A stretch of 64,000 nt of DNA from NCBI RefSeq assembly GCF_921293095.1, contig NC_060258.1, positions 3,720,001 through 3,784,000 on the forward strand. Reading direction: 5' to 3'. Position numbers and translations under genes: made by a program. Positions 1-12,626 of the stretch are shown here, one piece after another; the first letter of the stretch is position 1; every line of letters starts with the position of its first letter. Origin of the DNA: Ischnura elegans (Eukaryota; Arthropoda; Insecta; Odonata; Coenagrionidae). Below the pieces are notes generated by a model that made no database searches, was not told the origin of the DNA, and saw only the letters and a program-made list of their open reading frames with translations.

Positions 1-727
1 GAGAAAATTAGGTCCACGAAATATATATCATCATAGATCTAATCAATTTTTACTTATATAAATTATGAAATTGACGCTATATTTCTTCTTATCTTATTTT
101 AAAAGCATTCAGTGCAGAGCACATCAATTGACAGGCTCTGCCAGTCAGGCCAGGAGTCCACTCTCCGCCTCGATACGTCATTAATATCCAATCCAAGTCC
201 TTCCACCATGTGTATGACCTTCAACAAGAATCCCTCTTATAAACCGTGTGCACCATTTGTAAAAAGCAGTGTTTGAACGGAAGGTATGTTATGGAAAACT
301 CCCTCTGATTTTCTTTCTTATTTAATTGACCAATTCTAATGACTTTCATGAAAATCACATCCACATCGAATGAGCAACATGTTAATAGCTAACGAGATGA
401 TACAAATAAATAAAATACTAAAGAAAATTAGATCCACAGAAAAATATATAAATTCACAGAGCAAATTAATTTTATTGATCCAACTTATAAAATTGACGTT
501 ATTTTCCAAGCAGCCTACTTTTCCTCTCATCCCTTTCTAAAAGGGTGCTGTCCTCCTTTTTTCACCTCGTGGCATCTGGTCTTCCTAGTCACACAAGCAA
601 GGGTGACTACCCGTAGAAATGCATTCAATTACACTGGGCTAAAGCAATTTTGTCTAGCAACATAGTAAATATCAATAAATTAAGGTCGTGTAACAAGTGT
701 TTCACTTTGGATGAGAATAAAACTTAC

Positions 728-895
728 CAACATATTATCTCTGAATTGACGGGAGTCTGGCAGGGGAATGTATATTTCAGTCCTTTGGACTGAATGAGTG
801 AGATGTGAGGTGCCTTGTATCTCATTTTGAATGAAGTCTTTTGTGTCAGCAGGAGTCCCCAGTTTGTCATCAGTTGCCTCATCCCCTTGGATACT
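728..895 (-). CDS. Paralogue exon 3: linker
   Basis: The exon has 56 codons with the CTCCACAG acceptor and GTAAGT donor conserved. The sequence SIQGDEATDDKLGTPADTKD and onward differs from the + strand exon at about a quarter of positions but without a stop or indel. Confidence 0.72.
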
Positions 896-3800
896 CTGTG
901 GAGAAAGTAACTGTGATAAACTCACCTCCTTCAATGTCAAAAAATGAAGCACACTCATAATATTGATGAAATAGGATTATCAATGTGATATCCAAGCATT
1001 TGGGTAAAGATTGACATGTTTCTCTTAGTCCAAAACTCAAAAGCTAAACAGCTACTGAAACCAAATTAGGCAGGAAGATACTTGGTATACTCGGTTCACA
1101 TAGTGGCTGTATTACAACATCCTTGGGGCAAGGGAAGAGGAAAAAAAATGTTTTCAACGATAGTGTTCTAAAACGTGAATCTATCATGTTGTATATGTTT
1201 TTGATTAATTTTAAATGTAATTGAACACCTGTTTCTATGTACTCAAATACCAACCCTAGGAAAGAAGAAATACATCTGATATGCTGTCCACTTTCTGAGG
1301 CCGAAAAGTATGAAATCATCATCTGTCTGATCCTGAATGGGAGTGTTATAGGAAAGTGCTTGAGATGAGGAGAAAATGTTCAAAGTCACAAAACATCAAA
1401 GATGGGACAGCAGCTAGAGATACTTGGGACGAATTTCAATGGGTAAGAGAGCAATGCCTGAACAGCCAATGCACTGAATAGTGTAGGGCACATCAAAGAA
1501 CATAAACAGGAATCTAAGAAATTCTGACAGCTCCACATGAATAGTCTGGTGGATGAAACGTTTAATAATTTAGGAGATTTTTAATTTTCAAATCACATCC
1601 CTTATAAAAGTATGTACAGTTAACCCTAGAACGACGGACTGGGTCCATTGGACCCAGTTGGTAGTTTTGAAAGTTTATAATTATGTCAAAAATGCACGAA
1701 ACTGATTTTGACGCCGTGACTTTTCCTAAATGCATGTCCTCTATAAAATAGCAAGTAATAACGAGAATAGGCTCATTACATTTTACGGTATACTACAAAG
1801 TTACATAGTGGACGGACTGGGTCCATTGGACCCAGTTGACTATTTTCAATGCTATGGGTAATTCATTTCAACTTTTCAGCAATTTTCTTATTTACTTTGT
1901 ATTTCTGGGAGATTCAATGCTTGCGGAGTTATAAACAAAGCCGTAGGCAATACTTATTACCAATTAGTGGGCGATTTTTATGGATGGGCTGGAAGCCTTT
2001 CATATTCTCTTACAACGTCACATTTAGAGTGATACGGTCAGAAACATGTATCCACACCGTTTCGTAATGGGTAGTTTTTGCCACTTTCTCTGGTTTGACG
2101 CACACACAGTGTGAATTATCTACATTCAGTCCAATAATCTATTAGTTTTGTATGTGAGACCGTTCATCTAACGTCTGCAGTGCTTTCGTGGTGGTCAGTC
2201 AGAAGTTACGTTCGCAAACTGGAGTATTCTTGCTGCCTGCCGACATTTGTTTTTATTCCAACTATCTAACTGAAGACATTGAAGAATTTGAATTCCATCA
2301 TTACATTTTGATACCGTACATGGTAAGTACAAACCTTTATGGATTATATAAAAGATTATAGTCTTTCATTCTAATGTACTACTTCAGCATTTACTTCATT
2401 TACCAAATCGTTATTCCTCCGATGGATTAGTTAGATGAAGTGGTGTATTGATTTCCATCTACTATGATATACAGCAATTTTATTATTCCTAACTTTACAG
2501 GATGCTTAGTGGTACCAAATTTTTTGTTGTGAGGTATTGATGTGACTGAATTCATAGAGTGACTATTGATATACTGTGTAGTTGAGGAGCTAAGAAAAGG
2601 CGTCGCCCATTGGATATTACAGTCAAAATAACTATCAAGATATTTTTTAGGTAATAATAAAAAAGCATTGTTTGTAGTTCTTGTAAACATTGGTTGTTCT
2701 ACTATGACTATTGAGCTCTTTGAATTGCTTGATGATATCAGAAACATAATATGAGACAGTGCTTTGCTAATTTTTACCTCAATTCACAACAAAGGATTAG
2801 CACGAACAATGTTATCTTCCATTTATATCTAAGTAAAGTTTGGAATGAAAAATTGATAAATTTCATAGTCACTTTATTCACAGGCTTGCTAATAGTGACA
2901 CATTTAGAGTGGATTCATCTAAAGATTGCAGAAGGACGTGTTCAGCATCTAAACATATAGCGCTGACAGGAGGAGGGTAGTCGTGACTCCAGTGGTGATG
3001 GAGCCTAAAGTGTTGAATAAGGATGGAGTATAACTAAACCTTGGGCGATTTTTTTCTTCATCTTGCTGAGAAAATGATAGAAATACGAAAATGGGGAATT
3101 CTTATCGAGAGAAAATTTTCATTTCACGAAATCTGAAAGAGTGGTAAACAAAACCTCATGCCACTAAAAAGGGTAGAACGCAAAGGCGTAATATTTTGCG
3201 TCATATCCTGTACGCCGTGCGGAATTTTTATTCTGTCTTCTGCTCTTTTGCTAATTTTGCGTCCTAAGATTTTTGATTTTGTTAGAAAATGGACCATTGC
3301 TTCAAGCTTTGTAGAATGAAGAAAATGACTGGAATAAATAAGGTTCTGGGAATACTAGTATTTATTATTTTTACAAGTCAAATACGAAAATGTTTCACAG
3401 CTTTGGAGTAAACTAGACGGGCGACCAATATTCAACAGTATTATGGAGACAAAATAATACTGCATGTTATTCGCTTTGATAATGCCACAGAAATGAGGAA
3501 AAGCAGAGGCGAAGATAAGTTGCAAACTATTAGAGAGATATTTGATGGGCGGAATGAATATTTGAAATATGCATTCGTGCCAGGACCCTGCATGACAGTT
3601 GACATCAGTTATTGATGTTCCGTCGGCACTCTACCATTAGAGAGTTTGTTTCATCAAAACCAGGAAAGTATGGTATTACAACTTTGAATAAAATTGAAAT
3701 TTTGGCTGCAAGTGGTAGTAGTGATTCATACAAATGGAATACCCAAATATACACAGGTAGAGATTATAATATGTAGATGCCAAGAGGTCAATCAAGGAAA

Positions 3801-6800
3801 AAGATTTGTTACAGATATGGTTGAGGGACTAATCAGCCAGAAACATAATATGTGAAAGTAGACCGCTGACTACTTTCCAGAGGGGGTCATTCCATGTCAG
3901 TTCACCCAGGCATGGCACCCACCGACTCGGATTTTAATGAAATTTTTATCACTAGCTACTATCACCTATCTAATGACCCATGTAAAATATTTCCTCTCTC
4001 ACTCTCATAGTTTGCAAGATATGAGGAGTCAAAGTTTGAGATGTTTGCTCAGAAGTGGCATTAGTGGGAGTCAAATTCCAGAGTGCAGGGCACATCGTAA
4101 AAATTCATAACTCAGAAACCACATAATATATTTGAATGAAATTTTGACCCCTTGTCTATCCAAGTGCATAGCTTCCATAGTAATGACTTTTATTCCCCTT
4201 GCATTGTTATGTTAGCCAAAATGATGTCAACAGTTGTTAATTAACCGATTTTTTTAGCTCAAAAACATTACTTCATATTTTCAGAACTATCACCTAAAGG
4301 CAGAGCAGTTAACTCATCCATTTTTTTTTTAATTGAAGGTTAATATGTGCTCCAATATACTGTGAAATAAAAATGGTGGTGTTTTGACTGCCACTATGAG
4401 TATTTCAGGTTTTACTTTTTTTTTCTGCCCCCGTGAGAGGGATTTTGGACACTTACTGTAAGACAATAAATATAAGTGTATCCATAACTTCATGAGGATA
4501 TATTTGAAATATTGGTCAGTAAATCTAAGACCAAACATGTAGTCTAGTGAATGTGGCTCTTGTTCATACATTTTTTTAATAACAATACTTGGCTTGCGGC
4601 AGCTGAGGGGAAAAGAGTCCAAATGGCTCACAAATGTGAAATGATGCTTTTTCCTGGAATTTACCCATTTTTTCAAGTGTTTAGCATAGGGACAAATTGG
4701 TATCAACATACATTAGACTCTTACTGTGCATTAAGAGGATAAATGGAAATACTAATTTAAATAAAAATATGTAAATAATACACTTCAATGTGTTTAAGGC
4801 ATCTCCCGAACATCTCTGGAGGCTCTCTCGGGCAACTAAACGCTTTACAATACCACCAATTCCATCACATGGGGATTTTCCATATGGGTGCATAAATTTC
4901 ACTTTCACATTATGTTCTTCCTCGTGTTTAGAAATCACTAATCCAAAAAACCAGTGGTCATCATAAGCACGTGCAATGTTCAAGTTTGTTAAGATCTGTG
5001 AAAAAGTGATTAAATGAGTCCCTCTGAACTGGAGTTGTACAAAGTTAGCCTCACTTTCACAGAAGAAGTACGGTCTTCCAAACCCTTGGTGATGGAAGAG
5101 CTGGCAGAGCAATTGTATTACTTATAGATATGCAGCAGGTTGTCACCAATATCCACATTCCTTGATGGCAACTGGAGTATTAAATTTCTATTTCACTGGG
5201 AGAGATAATGCTGACATCATGTGCCACATTGTTTTCTCCCCTGCCTCACATATGAATGACATATGATTAGATGACAAACTTGAGAAGGTAATACAATCCC
5301 ACCTATTCAGCCTCACTTTTCAGTGTTATTCCATCTCCCTAAGGAATAAGAGAATTAAGTGCAACCTCTACATTTGGAAGAATATAATGTTACAATGTAT
5401 CACAGTGAGGGCATGATAAATCAAAATAGATTCTAGGGTAACACTTTTAGTCTTCTGCCAAATCTTCTTGTGTGAAGATGCTCCATGGGTGTCCAAGTTT
5501 ATTCTGTGTGTACGATCCGTGTATTTTTACCTGTACTTTAATTGTGTGTGCAATGAGTTAGGCGAAGCTGCTCATTGTGAACTTCAACATTAAAAAAGGT
5601 TGGTGTCTCCACTATGCTTCAAAATGAGCAACTTTTTTAACTGTGCAGCATCGAAAAGTAACTGCATCTGATTGCCTAAAAAAACCTACACACCAGTGGT
5701 GCAACTGAACAAAATTGAGATCATGAGTATACTTGAAAAACAGCTGTTATCTCTCAGAAGTGGTGTACCTGGGGAAGTCCTATCCAATGTCTGCGAACAT
5801 CACAGAATATACTATTTGAAAAAGTATGAAACCTACCAAATATATTGTCTTGATCCTTTTAAGAGCCACAAGAAGAAAATATCAAAATCACTAAGAAATG
5901 TAAGTCTTGAATTTACAGAAAAAGCCTGTAAAATCCCAACTCTTCGGAAATTAGTGCCAGGAATGAAAATATGCCAGCCATGTAGGGAGGAAGAACAGAA
6001 ACACTCCAGGTTTGGAAATGAGCTTTCTGATGTTGAAGAAGTAGATAGTGACAGCAATGATAGTATTTTGAATTTTGAAACAACAGTATCCCAAGAAAAA
6101 TCAAATGAGCTACTTAACAGAATGCAGCAAGATAGAGAGGAGTCACCTTTAAAATTTCATGGCATATCATCTCACAGAAGGTCAACCTACGCTAAAAGGA
6201 AAGTAGAGTCAGCATGCAGTAATTTTAAAAGGAAAGTTAAAAGAGTTCTTGATAAAGAATTATCTCCAGAAAAGGATGACCCAAAACTGCCAAAAGAACT
6301 ACTTCAGAAAGTTCATGATATGGATGTGCTCATAGACTTAATCAAACAAAAAGTTGACTCATCAAGCACTCATCAAGGAAAGGTACATCTGTTATCATTG
6401 GTACCAACTTCATGGAGCAGGAAAAAAGTAATGGAAGAGTTTCATGTGAGTGAGTACACTGCCCGCCAAGCAAGAGAACTTTTCAGAGACAATGGAAAAT
6501 TGGCTGCACCTGAATTGAGAAAAGGGAAGGCAAATATAAAACATTACAATTAGTTAGGACTTTCTATAAAATTGATGAGTACTCCAGAATGATGCCTGGA
6601 AAGAAAGATTCCATTAGTATATCCAAAAATGTACATGTTTAGAAAAGATTATTACTTGCTAACTTGAAGGAATTGTATTCCACTTTTAAATTTGACTTTC
6701 CCAGAATTAAAATTGGCTTTTCTAAATTCTGCAACATAGGTCCAAAATGGTTTGTGGTAGCAGGATCTCCTGGAACGCATTCAGTGTGTGTTTGCACAAT

Positions 6801-9800
6801 TCATTAAAATGTCAACTTACTGCTTAATGCCAGTAATATAGAGGAAACAAGCCAGGACCTAATTGGTTATTTAGTGTGCTCTAGAAAAAATAGGGACTGT
6901 ATACTGCGACATTGCTCTCAGTGTCCTTCACGTGAAAAGTTGAAAAGCTTACTGCTGAAAAAGTTTGAAGAATGTGACCCCGCAGATGAAGTTTCATTCA
7001 GTCAGTGGGATTCCCGTGACAGATCTCAACTGGTGAACTTCACTGTGACATTTGATGAGTACCGATTAACTTTAATGGAAAGAGTGGAAAAACTGGTGCC
7101 CCATTCATTTATTACGAAGGTACAGGCAAACTACCTTAAGCAAATGAAAGAAAATCTTGGACCCCATGAAGCAGTTGTTCTCCTTGACTTCAATGAGAAC
7201 TACTCATATGTTATCAAAGATGAGGCACGAGGGTATCACTGGACAAGTGATAGTTGCACGGTACACCCTGTTGTGATTTATACTCGAGATCACCTGACTA
7301 AACAGCTTATTATTTCCAGTTTATGCATCTTGTCAGATGATTTGGAGCATGATGTAGCTTTTGTTTATGAAACCAAAAGAATAATATTTTGCTTTGTGAA
7401 GAAAAATTTTACTTCAGTCAAAAAATTGAGTTACTTTAGTGATGGTTGTGCAGAACGGTACAAGAACTGCACACATTTCTCAATCTTTGCAAGCATTACC
7501 AGGATTTCTCTTTAATTGCATCATGGACATTCTTTGCTACAAGCCATGTAAAATCCCCATGTGATGGAATTGGTGGTATTGCAAAGCGTTTAGTTGCCCG
7601 AGAGAGCCTCCAGAGATATTCGGGAGATGCCTTAAACACATTGGTGTGTATTATTTACATAATTTTATTTAAATAAGTATTTCCATTTATCCTCTTAATG
7701 CACAGTAATAGTCTAATGTATGTTGATACCAATTTGTCCCTACGCTAAACACTTGAGAAAAATGGGTAAATTCCAGGAAAAAGCATCATTTCACATTTGT
7801 GAGCCATTTGGACTCTTTTCCCCTCAGCTGCTGCAAGCCAAGTATTGTTATTAAAAAAAATGTATGAACAAGAGCCACATTCACTAGACTACATGTTTGG
7901 TCTTAGATTTACTGACCAATATTTCAAATATATCCTCATGAAGGTATGGATACACTTATATTTATTGTCTTACAGTAAGTGTCCAAAATCCCTCTTACGG
8001 GGGCAGAAAAAAAAGTAAAACCTGAAATACTCATAGTGGCAGTCAAAACACCACCATTTTTATTTCACAGTATATTGGAGCACATATTACCTTCAATTAA
8101 AAAAAAATTGGATGAGTTAACTGCTCTGCCTTTTGGTGATAGTTCTGAAAATATGAAGTAATGTTTTTGAGCTAAAGAAAACGGTTAATTAACAACTGTT
8201 GACATCATTTTGGCTAACATAACAATGCAAGGAGAATAAAAGACATTACCATGGAAGCCATGTACTTGGATAGACAAGGGGTCAAAATTTCATTCAAATA
8301 TATTATGTGGTTTCTGAGTTATGAATTTTTACGATGTGCCCTGCACTCTGGAATTTGACTCCCACTAATGCCACTTCTGAGCAAACATCTCAAACTTTGA
8401 CTCCTCATATCTTGCAAACTATGAGAGTGAGAGAGGAAATATTTTACATGGGTCATTAGATAGGTGATAGTAGCTAGTGACAAAAATTTCATAAAAATCC
8501 GAGTCGGTGGGTGTCATTTTGAAAATTTCTGGGTGATTTGATGTGGAATGACCCGAGGTTTAGCGATTTTAGAGATCATGAGGTAAAATAAACGAGGGAT
8601 TCCACCCGAGCTCACGTCTGTAAATTCCATGCAGCCAACAGGGTTTCCTAACAAAGTGGTATCTCATGAATCTCATGGAATCCAAGAGAAAATCAACTAT
8701 CGGAAGAACTTACATCGTGAAAAAGAAAATTATGACAAACTCCTCCCCAACCTTAGCAACCTAGGAAAATAAGTGTCGTAAGTAAAACTACAAAAAGGAT
8801 AGAAAGACACAAACATCATCTTCACGATGTGCGCAAAATATATTCCAAGAGCATTCAGAAATTTTATGCAATCAGTGATTGCAGTAGCATAACGGTTTAT
8901 AATCTTTGTAAATGCATCATAGTTTTGTTTCATTAAATTTGTTACATATCTTATTTAACATGGCCAAATAATCCATTTTGTAATTTGTGTTCATGTAATT
9001 GTGCTAATGAACATACATAAAAATGGGAAAGGTGGAGTGATATTTCTGGTAGAGAGAATAAATTATGCATCGCTGCAGTAATAGCTTCCAACAAAATAAT
9101 TTAATAATAATAATAAATACGAGAAGAAATATGTTAAAGAAATAAATAAGGTGGAAACCATCTCTTAACTCTGCCTAAATTTATCATAAAGTGGTTATAT
9201 TGTGGAAAAAATGTTTCAGGGTCCATTGGACCCAGTCAGGCTACTACGCGATAATTTTTTTTCAGTCTTCCTAGGGTTAACATGCTATTTGAGTTCTAGA
9301 TATATGTGAAAAGTTCTTGGCCAAAGTAATCTGCATAAATTTGAAAGTAAAAAAGAAAAAAAATATATAACATCAAATTCATTCCATTCTGTGCTCAAGA
9401 CTTAATATTTGACAATATAATAATAATTCATTTAACAAAATTTACTTACAAAGTGGAAAAACAATCCATTCCCTGTTCAAAGAAACACTTACAAAAACAT
9501 TTTTCTGGAAAGGTAAACATCTAACAAAATTACCTATCTATAAAAATATTTGGGTTAAAAAAAACTGTCTGCAAAATTTATCATAATTATCAAAATACTC
9601 AGTGCCAATTTTACACAAAAAACTTTCCTGAACAACCCCTAAAATTGAAGGATATGATATTGCAAGCCACAATTGGGAAGACTGTTACAAAGGTTAACCA
9701 CATCAATTATTAAAATATGGTATTTCACCAAATAAGCCATCTTTAGAATCAAATAAATAGAGCACATCACATTCAGTGCATGTCGTAGTTGGTATTCATA

Positions 9801-11412
9801 GAAATAGAACTTAAGAATTTGATAACATGAAAATTTGAAACAGAGAATACAATTTTAACTAATGGATTATCCAAATAACCTTTATTTTTATTCATAAAGA
9901 ATATTAGTTGTAATAGCTGAAATTACACACATTGTTCTAGCTCAACATACTCATATTAATAAAATATTTATGCAAAAATAAAAATGTACATACAATATTG
10001 TATCAAAGTAACTAATAAACACTCTAAACATATTGATACTTAAAAGATACGTCACATCTATCTTCTGATCGTTTTTTTATTTTACGTCGATTGTTTACAA
10101 CGTTTGTAATGATATTCTCGCAACAATCATCTCCAAAGCTCAAACGTAATTTTAAACACTTATGCATTCATTGTACCTCTCCTCTTTCCGCATTATAAGC
10201 CGTGAAAATTGAGAAAATTTTTTGACCATCAGCAGGTATATATTGTTATAAAATAGAGAAAACATCAAGAATTCACATTTTGTGCATGTGCAGTTGAGCC
10301 TGTGATTGGACACCAACTTACAGATCCATTTCAGTTCACCCTTACAAATAGCAGGAAATGGTAAGAGATTTTTTGTTAATTTTAAAATGCTTCGGCTACC
10401 CAAGTGAGTAAATATATTAAAAGGTATTGTTTCATAGCGTAGTGGGTTCATAGCCTTTTATGAGTTGGCGAACTTGAATGCCCCACTTTGTTAGCTATGA
10501 TTGTTTTACAAACACATATTCGAATGAGACAACAAAACCTCTGCGTATCACCACTGAAACATCAACTTCAAGGTAACAAGCACTTGACACGGAGATTGAG
10601 AAACACAGCTTGCGGGAAACTGGGCTAGTTTCACTATTCCGTCAACCATGTACGACTGCCTTTAAAGTTATCCAATATTATCAATTAACAAAAATAATGC
10701 TCTATTTATATTTACTCTCTACTCATAGCACGTTTTAAAATAAAGTTGGTTTTACCACCTTCAAGAAGTCATACAACATTCTTTTTCCTAAGTTATGGCA
10801 TCAAGTGAATAATCAATCACAATTTTGAGTAAATCCAATCAAACAACTGCTATAACAAGTTTAATCCACAAATAATGATTCAACTGGATTTCTCACAGCT
10901 GTCGACACAAAACAAAGACTCTCACTTAGCATTTTCCGAAACATGCCATGCACCAGTCTTCAAAAGAGAATAAACGAAAGTACTCACCCTAAAGCAATTT
11001 CTCCCAGAAAGTTTTCTCAGCTTTGCGTCCGATTGTAAACAAGTCATTTTGAAAACACTGAATTCCGTGAGCTTTTTCAAGCATAGTGGACACAGGGTGG
11101 TGGGCAGGCCATCTCCCACAGCAACCTAAGATAGAAATCAACACGCTATACATTGGAGAAGTGCGAAATGATGCTGATCACATGGAATAACTGAAGCAAT
11201 AAGACAAAGAAAAATAAATAAGTTGTAGATATCGAACCACTTACTTCTAACCCGAGTAAACCATTTATAGCATTCTTCACAGTCATTCTGCAAGCTACGT
11301 TGGAAGTGAATATGTTGTAAAAATAACCATTATTCTTCATGCATAGTCTGCACAAGGTATCCTCAGAATTCCTTTCTGATGAAGTGCTGAAAATCCCGGC
11401 GGTACGATTCAT
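728..11412 (-). CDS. Second ZAD zinc-finger gene (paralogue), partial, runs off left edge
   Basis: This is the head-to-head paralogue of the + strand gene. The exons visible are 11412-11245 (ATG, first half of the ZAD with CRLC), 11125-10988 (second half, CPLC, identical protein to the other copy) and 895-728 (linker exon). All are open, in phase 0, and keep the donors GTAAGT, GTGAGT and GTAAGT. No finger array is visible; any would lie beyond base 1. Intron 2 is about 10 kb here because a piggyBac-type element entered it, against about 2.25 kb in the other copy. It may be a working gene, or a ZAD-only remnant if the downstream exons are missing. The intact exons argue for a recent duplication or continued selection. 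Confidence 0.75.
3300..3880 (+). pseudogene. piggyBac transposase relic of element A
   Basis: Across shifted frames I read segments collinear with DDE_Tnp_1_7 transposases: a LDGRPIFNSIMETK-like block, IRFDNATEMRKSRGEDKLQT, IREIFDGRNEYLKYAFVPGP followed by CMTVD (the PG..TVDE region holding a catalytic Asp), then SSKPGKYGITT and the QIYTGRDYN region. Stops and frameshifts interrupt it, and the nested transposon cuts it at 3883. Any continuation after 8558 is too decayed to align by eye. Confidence 0.8.
3884..4876 (-). repeat. Left long inverted repeat of the 4.67-kb transposon
   Basis: Its reverse complement matches 7549-8554 from the tip through the sequence coding KSPCDGIGG..KRLVARESLQR. 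The left arm thus carries a reversed duplicate of the 3' coding end and non-coding tail of the element. Confidence 0.85.
4750..5112 (-). pseudogene. Rearranged C-terminal fragment of the same transposase family
   Basis: The open frame encodes YDDHWFFGLVISKHEEEHNV, then KVKFMHPYG fused directly to KSPCDGIGGIVKRLVARE. The WFFGLV..VKFMHP block looks like a small C-terminal domain, yet here it sits before the DGIGG block. The join looks like an internal rearrangement at a short homology rather than a normal gene end. Confidence 0.55.
5672..7673 (+). pseudogene. Transposase-like protein of the 4.67-kb element, broken
   Basis: There are three collinear blocks. 5672-6552 is an open frame of 293 residues that starts before a visible ATG and has a basic, coiled middle. 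6553-6873 is readable only through stops and a frameshift (DEYSRMMPGKK, IGFSKFCNIGPKWFVVAG, GTHSVCVCTIH). 6874-7673 contains VLLDFNENYSYVIKDEARGY, YFSDGCAERYKNC and, after a frameshift near 7446-7515, WTFFATSHVKSPCDGIGG. Asp in DFNENY, Asp in SDGCA and an acidic residue in CDGIGG are spaced like a DDE-type nuclease triad (inference). I recognise the protein type as a widespread uncharacterised, transposon-associated family of invertebrates, but not its name. Confidence 0.7.
7549..8554 (+). repeat. Right long inverted repeat of the 4.67-kb transposon
   Basis: It holds the C-terminal coding segment KSPCDGIGGIAKRLVARESL plus about 900 bp to the tip. Similarity with the left arm is high, with small indels and substitutions. 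Confidence 0.85.
9281..10987. other. Intron 2 of the left ZAD paralogue, no gene seen
   Basis: AT-rich sequence matching, inverted, about 13052-14565 of the other arm. The open frames on either strand are not conserved between the arms, so I call none of them. Confidence 0.7.
10988..11125 (-). CDS. Paralogue exon 2: C-terminal ZAD
   Basis: The exon has 46 codons with the LPTTLCPLC signature, an acceptor TAG and a GTGAGT donor. The amino-acid sequence is identical to exon 2 of the + strand gene, which suggests purifying selection or gene conversion. Confidence 0.88.
11245..11412 (-). CDS. Paralogue exon 1: N-terminal ZAD
   Basis: The exon has 56 codons from ATG (11412) to a GTAAGT donor, phase 0. 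It keeps CRLCMKN and DAINGLLGLE-like segments (KNAINGLLGLE here). It differs from the + strand copy by several amino-acid substitutions without stops. Confidence 0.88.
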
Positions 11413-12626
11413 GTTTCAACCTCAATCTCTCATTCAATCTTTAAATATGTTAAATCGTCGATGAAAGTATCAACACACGACAGAATGAGATCTTCAGATT
11501 CGTCACGGGAACTACATACTATTCGATGATATAACCTATATTTAGAATGCTCACGGTAAAAGACAAGTTTAAATTTTAAAATTTAAATAACTCATAAGCA
11601 CCTCAACGGAAAAATACACAACAGCAAAATGGATAAGACGGTTGACCTTGCAGTTCTCTGTAACAATGAATTTATAAGATCATGCAAGCAAAGATTTGTT
11701 TGCTTTCACTGAGTTTTAATTTACATTTTAGCCGCTAGAGGCACATATACATAGCAGGACTCTAATCAAGGCGCGTTCCGAAATTAACCGGCATTAGTAT
11801 GGAAGAAGGAGGATACTTTTCATTTTAGACTATGCAAGCAATATTAATGCTATCGGGACAGAGCATTGTTTCACGGTTTTGATGAGACACATTAAACGAC
11901 TATACAATGGTAGAATTTTTAGAGGCATATGGGTAAAGCAACCACGAAAGAAGTCTTCCATGAAGCAACATTAAAACAAGTCTTCAAAGAGTAGATAAGG
12001 TGAAAACTGTCTCTGTAAATGATACATTATATTTCAATTGATATTTATTCAGAATAATACGTTAATTACACATAATTAACTTTGAAAGAAAGCCTTAGAA
12101 AACAACTTTTTCATTTGAATTTTATAAGTGACGTTTTTGAGTGGAATATTTTATAAAGAGGAAAGGAAGAATAACACTTTAAGTTCCAAGAATATAAAAA
12201 TACAAACAATATTCTATTTATTGGCATACTCAGTCTCATACTTAATATTCACTTCTGCCGGAACGCTCCTTGATTAGAGGCCTGCTATGTATATCTGTCT
12301 CTAGCGGTAGAAATGAAAACTAACACTCAGCGAAAGCAAACTAATCTTTATTGCATGATCTTATATTGACATAGATTATTGCAGTGAAGTAGAAGGTCGA
12401 CCATAATATCAATTTTGCTGTGTATTTTTTCGTTCATGTGATTTTGAGTTATTTAAATATTAAAATTTAAACTTGTCTTTCATCGTAAGCATTCTAAATA
12501 TAGGCTTTATCATCGAATTGTACGTAGATCCCGTGACGAATTTGAAGATCACATTCTGTCGTGTGTTGATACTGTCATCGACGATTTAACATATTTAAAG
12601 ATTGAATGAGAGATTGAAGTTGAAAC
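11413..12626. promoter_or_regulatory. Divergent promoter region shared by the two ZAD genes
   Basis: The start codons face away from each other across 1,214 bp. The flanks (about 11413-11780 and 12255-12626) are inverted copies of each other and so probably carry both 5' UTRs and duplicated core promoters. A non-duplicated spacer of about 475 bp (11781-12254) lies between. I see no clear TATA box in a fixed position. Confidence 0.55.

Larger units (their letters stand above)
3884..8554 (+). mobile_element. 4.67-kb DNA transposon with about 1-kb inverted repeats, 4-bp TSD
   Basis: The ends are GGGTCATTCCA (3884) and TGGAATGACCC (to 8554), flanked on both sides by GAGG, a 4-bp target-site duplication (3880-3883, 8555-8558). 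The arms 3884-about 4876 and about 7549-8554 are inverted copies. It encodes a broken transposase-like protein. A 4-bp duplication excludes piggyBac, Tc1/mariner and hAT. Sola- or Academ-type are candidates, but I cannot assign a superfamily by eye. Confidence 0.82.
1624..9276 (+). mobile_element. piggyBac-type element A, split by a nested transposon
   Basis: TTAA duplications at 1620-1623 and 9277-9280 flank ends that begin CCCTAGAACGACGG and finish TCTTCCTAGGG, the canonical piggyBac CCCTAG start. A palindrome ACTGGGTCCATTGGACCC lies just inside each end and again at about 1812. Removing the nested 4.67-kb element leaves about 2.98 kb, a normal size for a complete piggyBac. The paralogous arm gives an intact pre-insertion site near 14566. 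Confidence 0.92.
1..11780 (-). repeat. Left arm of large inverted duplication
   Basis: Read on the minus strand, this arm matches the + strand from about 12255 to 16250 through exons, introns and promoter. Without the inserted 7.65-kb transposon it is about 4.1 kb long. The inner boundary is where the AATCAAGG..CG..CCG segment near 11765-11785 stops matching. The outer boundary lies outside the window. Introns are clearly diverged, so the duplication is not brand new. Confidence 0.88.

Noticed and set aside
1044-1322. 92-codon minus-strand open frame in the left arm
   Set aside because: The matching region in the right arm (about 14900-15140) does not keep the frame, so it is not under coding constraint.
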